Source: Salinispora fenicalii | GTDB taxonomy: Bacteria; Actinomycetota; Actinomycetes; Mycobacteriales; Micromonosporaceae | Direction of reading: 5' to 3' | DNA: 64,000 nucleotides | Assembly: GCF_000514815.1 (NCBI RefSeq) | Contig: NZ_AZWQ01000015.1 | Coordinates: 159,061-223,060 of the forward strand | Shown: positions 26,984-35,248 of the stretch, piece by piece | How positions within the stretch are numbered: position 1 is the stretch's first letter | Layout: the number at the start of each line of letters is the position of its first letter | Notes under the pieces: generated by a model | Databases searched by the model: none | Seen by the model: the letters and a program-made list of their open reading frames with translations, nothing else | Told to the model about the DNA's origin: nothing | Position numbers and translations under genes: made by a program

Positions 26984-27301
26984 ATGGAGGAGATCTGTGT
27001 GGTGACTACGGTGGTGGATGAGCACACGGTCGCCGGGGGGCTCGCGGACGCGGCGGTGGCCAGTCATCTGGCGGCCTGCGCACAGGTGGGCGGCCAGGTG
27101 GAGAGTACGTACTGGTGGCAACAGCGCGTCGAGACCAATTCCGAATGGTCGGTGCAGTTCAAGACCGCTCCGGACCGGGTCGGCGCGTTGGTCGAGCAGA
27201 TCCAGGCCAACCACCCGTACGACGTACCGGAGATTCTGGTGAACCGGGTGGAGAGCAACTCCGACTACGCCGCCTGGATCCACGAGCAGACCCATCCGTA
27301 A
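26984..27301 (+). CDS. cutA: Divalent-cation tolerance protein CutA
   Basis: This 105-residue CutA1 family protein forms small cytoplasmic trimers linked to metal tolerance in E. coli, although its molecular role is not settled. Family segments visible are LAACAQVGGQVESTYWWQ, EWSVQFKT and HPYDVPEILV near the C-terminus. The length matches the family. The start at 26984 has a TAGGGT box seven bases upstream, so the mRNA may be leaderless. Confidence 0.95.
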   Translation: MEEICVVTTVVDEHTVAGGLADAAVASHLAACAQVGGQVESTYWWQQRVETNSEWSVQFKTAPDRVGALVEQIQANHPYDVPEILVNRVESNSDYAAWIHEQTHP

Positions 27302-27430
27302 CCCGTCCCGGTAGGGCGTACCCCACCTTCAGTCGGGGGCGTACCGGCTTACTCAGCGCAACCGTCCTCGGAAGACTCGGTGTCGATGGTCGAGCTGACC
27401 GGCGCGACCTAGCTGAGGAGGGGGTGGGCG

Positions 27431-28474
27431 ATGATGCGGCAGCTGGTGGCGGATCCGCCAGTACGGGGCAGTGACTACGCCGAGTTGTCCCGGCGGATTA
27501 GGGCGGCGGGGCTGCTGGAGCGCCGGCCCGGCTGGTACGCGGTTCGGATCGCGTCAACCACCGCGTTCTTCGGCGCGGTCTGGGCGCTGGTCGTCCTCGT
27601 CGGCGACTCCTGGGGGCAGGCGGTGGTCGCGGCACTGATGGCGGTGGCCAGCACCCAGGTGGCCTTCCTCGGCCACGACGCCGGGCACCGGCAGATGTTC
27701 CGGCGGCGGGGGCCCAGCGAACTGGTCGGTCTGCTCGCCGGGAACCTGGCGGTCGGGCTCAGCTACGGCTGGTGGGTGGAGAAGCACAACCGGCACCACG
27801 CCAACCCCAACCACGCCGACGAGGATCCGGACGTGGGGGCGGGCGCGTTGGTCTGGTCGGTGGAGCAGGCCCGGGCGACCCGGGGGTTCGCTCGGTGGCT
27901 GGCACGCCGGCAGGCGTTCCTCTTCTTCCCGATGCTGCTGTTGGAAGGGCTGAACCTGCATCTGTCGAGCCTGCGAGCCATCGTTAGTCGGGGGCCGGAT
28001 GGACGGTTCCAGACGCCGATGCGGCACCGGGGTGCCGAGGCGGTCCTGCTCGCCGCGCACACCGTCCTTTACGTTGGCGGCCTGCTGCTGGTGATGTCAC
28101 CGGGGAAGGCGTTGGTCTTCGCGGTGGTGCACCAGGGGCTGTGGGGGCTGTACATGGGGTGTTCGTTCGCTCCGAATCACAAGGGCATGCCGATGCCGAC
28201 CGCCGTTGACCAGCTGGACTTCCTGCGGAAGCAGGTGATCACTTCACGTAACGTGCGAGGCGGTTGGTTTGTCGATGTCGCGTTGGGTGGGTTGAACCAA
28301 CAGATCGAGCATCACCTGTTCCCGAGCATGCCCCGCGGCAACCTGCGCCGGGCGCGACCGATCGTCCGGGCCTTCTGCGCGCAGCGGGGCGTCTCGTACG
28401 TCGAGGTGGGACTGGTGGAGTCGTACCGGCAGGCGCTCGTGCATCTGCATGCGGTTGGCCGCCCATTACGTTGA
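27431..28474 (+). CDS. Fatty acid desaturase (membrane di-iron)
   Basis: This 347-residue membrane desaturase has the three histidine boxes that bind two irons: GHDAGHRQ, HNRHHANPN and QIEHHLFP. Hydrophobic spans precede the first box (about 38-75) and separate the second and third (about 200-250). The last box has the QxxHH form seen in front-end and acyl-CoA desaturases. No fused cytochrome b5 is present. GAGGAGGGGG lies before the ATG. It probably adjusts membrane fluidity; double-bond position cannot be read. Confidence 0.9.
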   Translation: MMRQLVADPPVRGSDYAELSRRIRAAGLLERRPGWYAVRIASTTAFFGAVWALVVLVGDSWGQAVVAALMAVASTQVAFLGHDAGHRQMFRRRGPSELVGLLAGNLAVGLSYGWWVEKHNRHHANPNHADEDPDVGAGALVWSVEQARATRGFARWLARRQAFLFFPMLLLEGLNLHLSSLRAIVSRGPDGRFQTPMRHRGAEAVLLAAHTVLYVGGLLLVMSPGKALVFAVVHQGLWGLYMGCSFAPNHKGMPMPTAVDQLDFLRKQVITSRNVRGGWFVDVALGGLNQQIEHHLFPSMPRGNLRRARPIVRAFCAQRGVSYVEVGLVESYRQALVHLHAVGRPLR

Positions 28475-28542
28475 GTGAGCAACGAGTCTCGATGGCGAGG
28501 TGGCGTCGATACCGCTGGTCAGCTTCGGGCTGGCGGTGCCGG

Positions 28543-28548
28543 TAGGGT
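28543..28548 (+). promoter_or_regulatory. Candidate leaderless -10 box before the FHA-gene leader ORF
   Basis: TAGGGT lies with its last base seven positions before the A of the ATG at 28555, identical in sequence and spacing to the box before cutA. Confidence 0.5.
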
Positions 28549-28554
28549 CGGCTC

Positions 28555-28608
28555 ATGGCAGACGCGCTCACCGGGCGGAGGGTGACCTTCGTGGGGGAGG
28601 TCCGATGA
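28555..28608 (+). CDS. Putative 17-residue leader peptide coupled to the FHA gene
   Basis: The short ORF encodes MADALTGRRVTFVGEVR and its TGA overlaps the ATG of the FHA gene (ATGA). A TAGGGT hexamer seven bases before the ATG fits a leaderless transcript that starts exactly at this ORF. It may be a translational coupling device or a chance ORF. The peptide has no recognisable family. Confidence 0.45.
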   Translation: MADALTGRRVTFVGEVR

Positions 28609-29756
28609 GATTCGAGATCAGTAAGGTGCTGGACGCCATTGAGGGTCGGGTATCCACCGATCCCTGGCTGACCCGCGCGGTGCTCGACCTGGCCGAGGTG
28701 ATCCGATACCAGGATATTGACGGCGGCCGGCCGGCCAGTCTGCTCCGCCTCGGGATGGTGATCGACGCCCTGGCGCGTCACCTGGAGGAGGACAGCGTCC
28801 CGGTCTACGCGGTGGTACACCGGGGCGTGCTCTCCGACGCCGACCTGACGTCGAACGAGCGGATGGTGGTGCGGCGCTGGGCCGACGACGGCCTGGTGGA
28901 GGTGCTCGACAATCCCGGTGGTCGGATGCTGGAGGTCGCCGACCTGCTCGGGCTTCCGGTGCTGAGCCGGGCCCGGTTCGACGGGTTGCGGGGACGCTAC
29001 CCCTGGGTGGCCGACCAGCCCGGCAGGGTGGTCGCCCCGGTACCCGCGCAGAGCGGGCCGGCCTTCGTCGCGCACGTCGGTGGTGGGGGCGCTCCCGCCG
29101 CCGGGGACCGGTCCGTGGCTGGTAACAAGCTGTTGGCACGGCACTGGCGGTGCCCAGAGTCCCCGTGCGCGCTCTTCGGTCAGGGCGGTGGGGGCGGGGC
29201 TTTCGCCGACCTGGCCGCGGTCAGCGATCGCAGCCCGGTGACGCAGCCGCCGCCCAGTCTGCGCGGCGGAGCGCCGACCTGCCCTCGGCACGGCGCTCGG
29301 CTCAGCGACGCGGGTCCGCGTCCTCGGTCGGCGGTGTTGGCGGTCCGGATCGGTGGCCTGATTCGGCGTCGGTTCGTGCTCACCGACTCCGAACCCGTGC
29401 TGGTCGGACGTGCCCCGGAGGCTGACGACGGGATCGTCCTCGGCCAGTGGCTCAACGACGAGGCCCGCCGGTGGATCAGCCGCAGTCACCTGCGACTGGA
29501 GTTGCGCGTCGGCGAGATCATCGTCACCGACGTGAGCACCAACGGCTCGGGGATCCGGCCGAACGGGTCGATGGTTGAGGCGGAGCGTGTCCCGCTGGCA
29601 CCGCAGCAGTCTCGGGTGCTGGCCGAGGGGTACATGGTGGAGTTGTACCCGGGCGTGCAGGTCGGGCGCCCGGACGAACTGCCGGCTGGCGCGCCGTACA
29701 CCCCGGCCTCGGTGATGGCCGAGGCGCCGACGATGGCGATGCGCCTGCCACGCTGA
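28605..29756 (+). CDS. FHA-domain protein
   Basis: This 383-residue protein has a C-terminal forkhead-associated domain (about 270-355) with SRSHLRLEL and DVSTNGSGIRPNG, the phosphothreonine-binding residues. The first 130 residues look mostly helical (MRFEISKVLDAIEGRV, VIDALARHLEED, MVVRRWADDGLVEVL) and match no domain I know. A Gly/Pro-rich middle contains cysteines in HWRCPESPCALF and TCPRHGARL, a possible metal site. GGGGGAGG precedes the ATG at 28605. It is likely a reader for Ser/Thr kinase signalling, with partner unknown. Confidence 0.85.
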   Translation: MRFEISKVLDAIEGRVSTDPWLTRAVLDLAEVIRYQDIDGGRPASLLRLGMVIDALARHLEEDSVPVYAVVHRGVLSDADLTSNERMVVRRWADDGLVEVLDNPGGRMLEVADLLGLPVLSRARFDGLRGRYPWVADQPGRVVAPVPAQSGPAFVAHVGGGGAPAAGDRSVAGNKLLARHWRCPESPCALFGQGGGGGAFADLAAVSDRSPVTQPPPSLRGGAPTCPRHGARLSDAGPRPRSAVLAVRIGGLIRRRFVLTDSEPVLVGRAPEADDGIVLGQWLNDEARRWISRSHLRLELRVGEIIVTDVSTNGSGIRPNGSMVEAERVPLAPQQSRVLAEGYMVELYPGVQVGRPDELPAGAPYTPASVMAEAPTMAMRLPR

Positions 29757-29761
29757 CCCCG

Positions 29762-29794
29762 GCAGCGTGCCGGGCTTCCGGCCCGGCACGCTGC
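29762..29794. terminator. Bidirectional hairpin between the FHA gene and rocD
   Basis: A perfect 14-bp stem (29762-29775 with 29781-29794) and a 5-nt loop lie between two convergent stop codons. Confidence 0.85.
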
Positions 29795-29807
29795 GGCAGT
29801 ACGAGGG

Positions 29808-31022
29808 CTATTCGGCGAGGATTGCAGCGAGCTGAGCCACCGCGTAGTCGGTCTCTTCCTCGGTGATAACCAGGGGTGGGGCTAGGCGGATGGTGGAGCC
29901 GTGGGTGTCCTTGGCGAGGACACCGCGGCGCATCAGCCGTTCGCTCGCCTCCCGCCCGGTCATCAGGTCCGGGTCGATGTCCAGGCCGGCCCAGAGCCCG
30001 CGGCCCCGGACCGCGAGCAGGCCCTTGCCGACCAGTGCCTGGAGCCCGGTGTGCAATCGGGCGCCGAGCTCGGCGGAGCGGCGCTGGAACTCGCCGGTGG
30101 CCAGCAGCCGGACGACCTCGGTGGCCACCGCGGCGGCGAGGGGGTTCCCGCCGAAGGTGGAGCCGTGCTGGCCCGGCTGGAGCACGCCGAGCACGCCGGC
30201 ATCCGCCGCGACCGCCGAGACCGGCACGATGCCGCCGCCGAGCGCCTTGCCGAGCAGGTACATGTCCGGCACGACACCTTCGTGTTCGCAGGCGAACGTG
30301 GTGCCGGTGCGGCCGAGGCCGGACTGGATCTCGTCGGCGAGGAGGAGCACGTTCCGGTCGGTGCAGACCCGCCGTACGTCCGGCAGGTAGCCGGCCGGCG
30401 GCACGATGACCCCCTGCTCGCCCTGGATTGGTTCGAGTAGCACCGCGACGGTGTTCTCGTCGATGGCGGCGGTCAGCGCTGTCAGGTCGCCGTAGGCGAC
30501 GAGGCGGAAGCCCGGCGTGTATGGCCCGAAGTCGGCGCGGGCATCTTCGTCGGTGGAGAAGCTGACGATGGTGGTGGTGCGACCGTGGAAGTTGCCCTTG
30601 GCCACCACAATGTTCGCCTGCTCCGCCGCGACCCCCTTGACCCGGTAGCCCCATTTGCGGGCCACCTTGATGCCGGTCTCGACGGCCTCGGCCCCGGTGT
30701 TCATCGGCAGCACCAGCTCCTTGCCGCAGAGCTGGGATAGTTCCCGACAGAAGTCGGCGAACTGGTCGTGGATGAAGGCGCGGCTGGTCAGGGTGAGCCG
30801 GTCCAGTTGGGCGTGGGCGGCCTCGACCAGCTTCGGGTGGCGGTGCCCGAAGTTGAGCGCCGAGTAGCCGGCCAGGCAGTCCAGGTAGCGGCGGCCGTCC
30901 ACGTCGGTCACCCAGGCGCCCTCACCCGAGGAGATGACCACCGGTAGCGGATGGTAGTTGTGCGCAGTCCATCGTTGCGCGTCGCGCACGGCTGTGGGCG
31001 TCCGCACCTCGTCCTTGATCAT
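29808..31022 (-). CDS. rocD: Ornithine aminotransferase
   Basis: This 404-residue PLP enzyme of the class-III aminotransferases converts ornithine and 2-oxoglutarate to glutamate semialdehyde and glutamate. Segments seen are VTDVDGRRYLDCLAGYSALNFGH, MNTGAEAVETGIKVARKWGY, LLADEIQSGLGRTG and the PLP lysine in YLLGKALGGGIVPVSA. The start is the first base before the stop of the upstream gene, so the two are one operon. Together with the hydrolase upstream it gives a route from arginine to glutamate. Confidence 0.96.
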   Translation of the reverse strand: MIKDEVRTPTAVRDAQRWTAHNYHPLPVVISSGEGAWVTDVDGRRYLDCLAGYSALNFGHRHPKLVEAAHAQLDRLTLTSRAFIHDQFADFCRELSQLCGKELVLPMNTGAEAVETGIKVARKWGYRVKGVAAEQANIVVAKGNFHGRTTTIVSFSTDEDARADFGPYTPGFRLVAYGDLTALTAAIDENTVAVLLEPIQGEQGVIVPPAGYLPDVRRVCTDRNVLLLADEIQSGLGRTGTTFACEHEGVVPDMYLLGKALGGGIVPVSAVAADAGVLGVLQPGQHGSTFGGNPLAAAVATEVVRLLATGEFQRRSAELGARLHTGLQALVGKGLLAVRGRGLWAGLDIDPDLMTGREASERLMRRGVLAKDTHGSTIRLAPPLVITEEETDYAVAQLAAILAE

Positions 31023-31838
31023 CTACTCGCCTCCCTGTCGGAGTCGCAACGTGCAGCACTTCGGGCCACCGCCGGCCTTACGCAGCTCGGACAGGTCGAC
31101 CCCGATCGTCTGGTAGCCCCGCTCCCGCAGCTTCGCCGCCAAGCCGGTGGCCTGCACCGGCAGTACGACGTGCTGGCCGTCGCTGACCGCGTTGAGGCCC
31201 AGGACCGTGGCGTCGGCCATGCTGGCGGGTATGGCGTCCGGGAAGAGCCGGCGCAGCACCGCCTGGCTACCGGGGGAGAAGGCCTCGGGGAGGTACGCGA
31301 TGGTGCGCTCGTCCAGCACGGTCAGCGCGGTGTCCAGGTGGTAGAAGCGGGGGTCCACCAGCTGCATGGTGAGGACTGGGTAGCCGAAGACCTCCTGCAA
31401 CTGCGCATGGGCGGGGTGTGCGGTCCGGAATCCGGTGCCGGCGAGGAGGTAGCCACCGGCGAGCAGGATGTCGCCTTCTCCCTCGTTGATGTGCTTCGGA
31501 TCGTGCACCTCGAGGCCGGCGGCTTCGAACCAGGCACGGTAGGCGGGTGCCTCGTCGGCGCGCTGCGGGTCCCGAAACTGTACGGCCATGGCCCGGTCAC
31601 CGAGGACCGTGCCGCCGTTCGCGGCGAAGACCATGTCGGGTAGGCCCGGCAGCGGAGTGATCTCCTCGACGGTGTGGCCAAGGTCCCGGTAGGTCTGGCG
31701 TAGCTGCTCCCACTGCTGGATCGCCAGGTCGACGTCGACCGGTGCGGTCGGATCCATCCACGGATTGATCGCGTAGTCGACGGCGAAGTATGTCGGCCGG
31801 CACATGAGGAAGTGCTGGCGGGTGGCGTCCATCGGCAT
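31023..31838 (-). CDS. Amidinotransferase-fold hydrolase (arginine dihydrolase / DDAH-like)
   Basis: This 271-residue protein of the guanidine-modifying fold carries an N-terminal MCRPTYFAVDYAINPWMDP, an active-site His/Asp pair in FYHLDTALTV and the catalytic Cys in GGGPKCCTLRL at the C-terminus. The INPWM opening is like that of the cyanobacterial ArgZ/AgrE arginine dihydrolase, which releases two ammonia and CO2 from arginine to give ornithine. The next gene is ornithine aminotransferase, and mycobacteria pair rocD with a homologue (Rv2323c). The ATG at 31838 follows a GGGAGCAGGA signal. Dimethylarginase activity is the alternative. Confidence 0.82.
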   Translation of the reverse strand: MPMDATRQHFLMCRPTYFAVDYAINPWMDPTAPVDVDLAIQQWEQLRQTYRDLGHTVEEITPLPGLPDMVFAANGGTVLGDRAMAVQFRDPQRADEAPAYRAWFEAAGLEVHDPKHINEGEGDILLAGGYLLAGTGFRTAHPAHAQLQEVFGYPVLTMQLVDPRFYHLDTALTVLDERTIAYLPEAFSPGSQAVLRRLFPDAIPASMADATVLGLNAVSDGQHVVLPVQATGLAAKLRERGYQTIGVDLSELRKAGGGPKCCTLRLRQGGE

Positions 31839-32088
31839 TGTCCTGCTCCCAGGGTTGGGCGCGCCCCGGCCACCGTGGCCCGTGGGCTGGCGCCGTTGCT
31901 CCACGGTATGTGGGGCAGGTCAGCAGGATCCACCGTAGGAAGTTGCTTTGGCCGTCGGATCATTGCGTTTGGCAGCTCATTGGCGGCGTTTCATTGCGGG
32001 TACGCTCCGGAGGGGCGTCGGCCGCCGCACCGACGTGCAGCGTGGGCGCCCCCGGCTACTCCGGCCCGGAAGGGGAGGTGCCCCCGCG

Positions 32089-33459
32089 TCACCGTCCGAG
32101 GGCGCCGACGGCCTTACGCGCGGCGATCAGCACCGGATCCCAGACCGGGGAGTACGGCGGGGCGTACCCGAGGTCGAGGGCGGTCATGTCATCCACCGTC
32201 ATGCCGTTCCAGAGCGCCACGGCCAGGGCATCGATTCGCTTCGCCGCCTCTGACCAGCCCACGATCTGTGCGCCGAGGAGCCGCCCGGTAGGCCGTTCGG
32301 CGATGAGTTTGACGGTCATCGGGCGGGAGCCGGGAAAGTAGCCGGCTCGGTTGGTGGACTCGGTGATCACCGAGACGAACTCGAAGCCCGCCGCCGCGGC
32401 GTCCTGCTCCCGGAGCCCGGTGCGGCCGACCTCCAGATCACAAACCTTGATCACCGCGGTGCCGATCACCCCGGGGAAGGTCGCGTACCCGCCGCCGATG
32501 TTGACGCCGGCGACCCGGCCCTGCTTGTTGGCGTGTGTGCCCAGCGGGATGTGGACGGGCATTCCGCTGACCCGGTGCAGGCACTCCACGCAGTCGCCGG
32601 CAGCCCACACGTCGTCAACTCCGGGTACCCGCATGCGCCGGTCCACCCGCAGCGCCCCGCTGGGCCCGATCGGCAGCCCGGCGGCCTCGGCGAGCGCAAC
32701 GTTGGGGCGGACACCGAGGCCGAGTACGACCAGGTCGGCGGGGATCGGCCCGTCGGAGGTGAGCACCGCGCAGACCCGCCCGTCTCGCTCCTGTAGGCCG
32801 GTCACCTCCAGGTCGGTGCGGATCTGCACCCCCACCCCGTGCATGGCGTCGTTGACCAGCTTGGCCATGTCCGGGTCCACCGTCGACATCGGTTGACTGG
32901 CCTTCTCGACCAGGGTGACCGCCAGCCCGCGTTGGATCAGCGCCTCGGCCATTTCGACCCCGATGTAGCCTCCACCGACCACGACCGCCTGGCGGGGTCG
33001 TGGATCGCTGTCCAGCCAGTCCCGGAGGGCAGCGCCGTCCTCGAGGGTCTGCACGCCAAAGACGCCCTCCACCCCGGTGCGTGCCCAGCCGGGCCGTAGC
33101 GGGTGGGCGCCGGTGGCGTAGACCAGGGTGTCGAATCGCTCGCGGACCTCACCGCCGTTGGCCAGGTCCCGGGCGACCACTTCGCGCCGGTCGAGGTCGA
33201 CCGCGGTGACCTCGTGCCGTAGCCGGACTCTGATGTCGAACCGCTCGCGGAAGGTCGTCGGATCACGGGCGATCAGCTGGTCGCGCTGCGGCACCAGACC
33301 GCTGATCCAGTACGGGATGCCGCACGCCGAGTAGGACGTGAACCGGCCCCGCTCGAAGGCAATGATCTCCAGGTCGTCCGGGCCGCGGCGGCGGCGGGCC
33401 TGGGACGCCGCCGCCATCCCGGCGGCATCGCCGCCGATGACGATCAACCGTTCTGCCAC
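32089..33459 (-). CDS. CoA-disulfide-reductase-like FAD-dependent oxidoreductase
   Basis: This 456-residue flavoprotein of the pyridine nucleotide-disulfide family has an FAD site VIGGDAAGMAAASQARRR at the N-terminus and a single redox Cys in SACGIPYW, as in CoA-disulfide reductase and NADH oxidase. An NAD site (VVVGGGYIGVEMAEAL) and a C-terminal dimerisation domain follow. The single Cys rules out a dithiol enzyme such as mycothione reductase. The GTG start at 33459 has CAGGAT seven bases upstream. The physiological disulfide (CoA, polysulfide or peroxide) cannot be decided. Confidence 0.85.
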   Translation of the reverse strand: MAERLIVIGGDAAGMAAASQARRRRGPDDLEIIAFERGRFTSYSACGIPYWISGLVPQRDQLIARDPTTFRERFDIRVRLRHEVTAVDLDRREVVARDLANGGEVRERFDTLVYATGAHPLRPGWARTGVEGVFGVQTLEDGAALRDWLDSDPRPRQAVVVGGGYIGVEMAEALIQRGLAVTLVEKASQPMSTVDPDMAKLVNDAMHGVGVQIRTDLEVTGLQERDGRVCAVLTSDGPIPADLVVLGLGVRPNVALAEAAGLPIGPSGALRVDRRMRVPGVDDVWAAGDCVECLHRVSGMPVHIPLGTHANKQGRVAGVNIGGGYATFPGVIGTAVIKVCDLEVGRTGLREQDAAAAGFEFVSVITESTNRAGYFPGSRPMTVKLIAERPTGRLLGAQIVGWSEAAKRIDALAVALWNGMTVDDMTALDLGYAPPYSPVWDPVLIAARKAVGALGR

Positions 33460-33524
33460 CAGCTCATCCTGTCACGGATTGACCCGGGCCCGGGTGCGCT
33501 GAGCGGAGGTTTGAGAGATCGACA

Positions 33525-33553
33525 TTGACAACTGCGGGGTGGGCACGTACAAC
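33525..33553 (+). promoter_or_regulatory. Vegetative promoter of the GH16 glucanase gene
   Basis: TTGACA (33525-33530), a 17-bp spacer and TACAAC (33548-33553) form a near-ideal promoter ending just before the palindromic operator. The ATG lies 46 bases beyond the -10. Confidence 0.75.
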
Positions 33554-33556
33554 TCG

Positions 33557-33572
33557 GAGAGAGCGCTCTCTC
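33557..33572. promoter_or_regulatory. CelR/LacI-like operator at the glucanase transcription start
   Basis: GAGAGAGCGCTCTCTC is a perfect 16-bp palindrome whose GAGCGCTC core equals that of the actinobacterial CelR box (TGGGAGCGCTCCCA). It covers the predicted start of transcription, so repression relieved by an oligosaccharide is likely. Confidence 0.75.
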
Positions 33573-33598
33573 GACCCGTCCCCCAGAGAGGCACGTTC

Positions 33599-35038
33599 AT
33601 GCACACCCCACCCGGGGCGCCTGCCGCCCTGCCCGCGAGACGCCGGAAGCGACTGGCGTTGGCGCTGTTCACCGCTCTCACCACCACGGCCCTGGCCGGT
33701 GTCGCGGTCACCGCGAATGCCGCCGTGCCAGCGCCGGCTCCTGGCTGGAGTCTGGTCTGGAGCGACGACTTCGACGGCGCGGCCGGCACCTTGCCCTCCT
33801 CGGCCAACTGGATCATCGATCTCGGCACCAGCTACCCCGGCGGCCCGCCCAACTGGGGCACCGGCGAGATCCAGACATATACCAACAGCACCGCCAACCT
33901 CAGTCACGATGGTGCGGGCAACCTACGAATCACTCCCTTGCGCGACTCAGCCGGCGGGTGGACCTCGGCCCGGATCGAGACCGTACGGACCGACTTCAAG
34001 CCACCGGCCGGAGGTGTCCTCGCGATCGAGGGCCGGCTCCAGGTGCCGAATGTGACCGGGGCTCCGGCGGCCGGCTACTGGCCGGCGTTCTGGGCGCTCG
34101 GGTCGCCGTACCGGGGTAACTACCAGAACTGGCCGAGCGTCGGCGAGTTTGACGTGATGGAGAACGTCAACGGGATCAACTCGGTCTGGGGCGTGCTGCA
34201 CTGCGGCTTTGCGCCGGGCGGGCCGTGCGACGAGTTCAACGGCATCGGTGCCTCCCGAACCTGCCCGGGAGCCACCTGTCAGTCGGCGTTCCACACCTAC
34301 CGGTTCGAGTGGGACGCTTCGGTTAGCCCGCAGGAGCTGCGCTGGTACGTCGACGGCGAGCAGTACCACACGGTGACGCAGACCCGGGTCGGTGAACCGG
34401 CCTGGTCGCAGATGACCAGCCACGACGGCTACTTCCTGCTGCTCAACGTGGCGATGGGCGGCGCCTTCCCGAACGGTGTCGCCGGGGGCACCACCCCGAC
34501 CGCCGCCACGGTGCCGGGGCGGCCGATGCTCGTCGACTACGTCGCGGTCTACAGCCGGGGCGCCGGCACCGCCCCGCCGACCACCGCCCCGCCCACCACC
34601 GCCCCGCCGACCACCCCACCGCCGGGTGGGGCGCGGGACGCGTACGCGACGATTGAAGCCGAGTCGTTCGACGGTCAGTACGGCGTTCAGGTGGAGGACG
34701 CCACCGAGGGCGGGGAGAACATCGGCTATCTGCGCAACGGTGACTGGGCCCGGTACGACAACGTCGAGTTCGGGTCCACCGGACCCCGGGACTTCGTCGC
34801 TCGGGTCGCCTCCGGTGCCGGTAATGGGGTGAGCGGGTTGGTCGAGGTGCGCCTGGACAGCCCGACCAGTCCACCGATCGGCAGCTTCGCGATCGGTACC
34901 ACCGGCGGCTGGCAGAGCTGGCGTTCGGTGCCCGGCAACGTCGCCGGCCCCACCGGTCGCCACACGGTCTACCTGACCTTCACCAGCGGCCAGCCGAACG
35001 ACTTCGTCAACGTCAACTGGTTCACCTTCCGCCGCTAG
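33599..35038 (+). CDS. Secreted GH16 endo-beta-1,3-glucanase with CBM6-like domain
   Basis: This 479-residue secreted glucanase has a signal peptide of about 40 residues (RRRKRLALALFTALTTTAL, cleavage near ANA-AVP). The GH16 domain holds catalytic Glu183, Asp185 and Glu188 in GEFDVMEN. A Thr/Pro linker (TAPPTTAPPTT) leads to a C-terminal CBM6-like beta-sandwich from about residue 358 (ATIEAESFDGQYGVQVED, IGYLRNGDWARYDNVEFG, VNVNWFTFR). It probably hydrolyses laminarin-type or fungal beta-1,3-glucan. The ATG at 33599 has AGAGAGG upstream. A consensus promoter with an overlapping LacI/CelR-like operator controls it. Confidence 0.94.
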   Translation: MHTPPGAPAALPARRRKRLALALFTALTTTALAGVAVTANAAVPAPAPGWSLVWSDDFDGAAGTLPSSANWIIDLGTSYPGGPPNWGTGEIQTYTNSTANLSHDGAGNLRITPLRDSAGGWTSARIETVRTDFKPPAGGVLAIEGRLQVPNVTGAPAAGYWPAFWALGSPYRGNYQNWPSVGEFDVMENVNGINSVWGVLHCGFAPGGPCDEFNGIGASRTCPGATCQSAFHTYRFEWDASVSPQELRWYVDGEQYHTVTQTRVGEPAWSQMTSHDGYFLLLNVAMGGAFPNGVAGGTTPTAATVPGRPMLVDYVAVYSRGAGTAPPTTAPPTTAPPTTPPPGGARDAYATIEAESFDGQYGVQVEDATEGGENIGYLRNGDWARYDNVEFGSTGPRDFVARVASGAGNGVSGLVEVRLDSPTSPPIGSFAIGTTGGWQSWRSVPGNVAGPTGRHTVYLTFTSGQPNDFVNVNWFTFRR

Positions 35039-35042
35039 TGGT

Positions 35043-35090
35043 GCGAGCGGCCCTGGTTGGCTCCCGTCGGCCTCGACCAGGGCCGCTCGC
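35043..35090. terminator. Hairpin after the glucanase gene
   Basis: A perfect 15-bp stem (35043-35057 with 35076-35090) and an 18-nt loop begin four bases after the stop codon, with no U tract. Confidence 0.75.
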
Positions 35091-35248
35091 CGGCTCCTCC
35101 CCTGGGCGGCCCGACCAGGATCGGCGCGCCCACCGCGTCGCCGCGGAGAGCCGGTTGAGCACGCGAGCGCGACCGCTTCCTGGGCGGGTAACGGGTCGAC
35201 TCGAATGGGTTAAGCTCCTTCGATCGATCGAGGTTACTGGGAGGTAGC

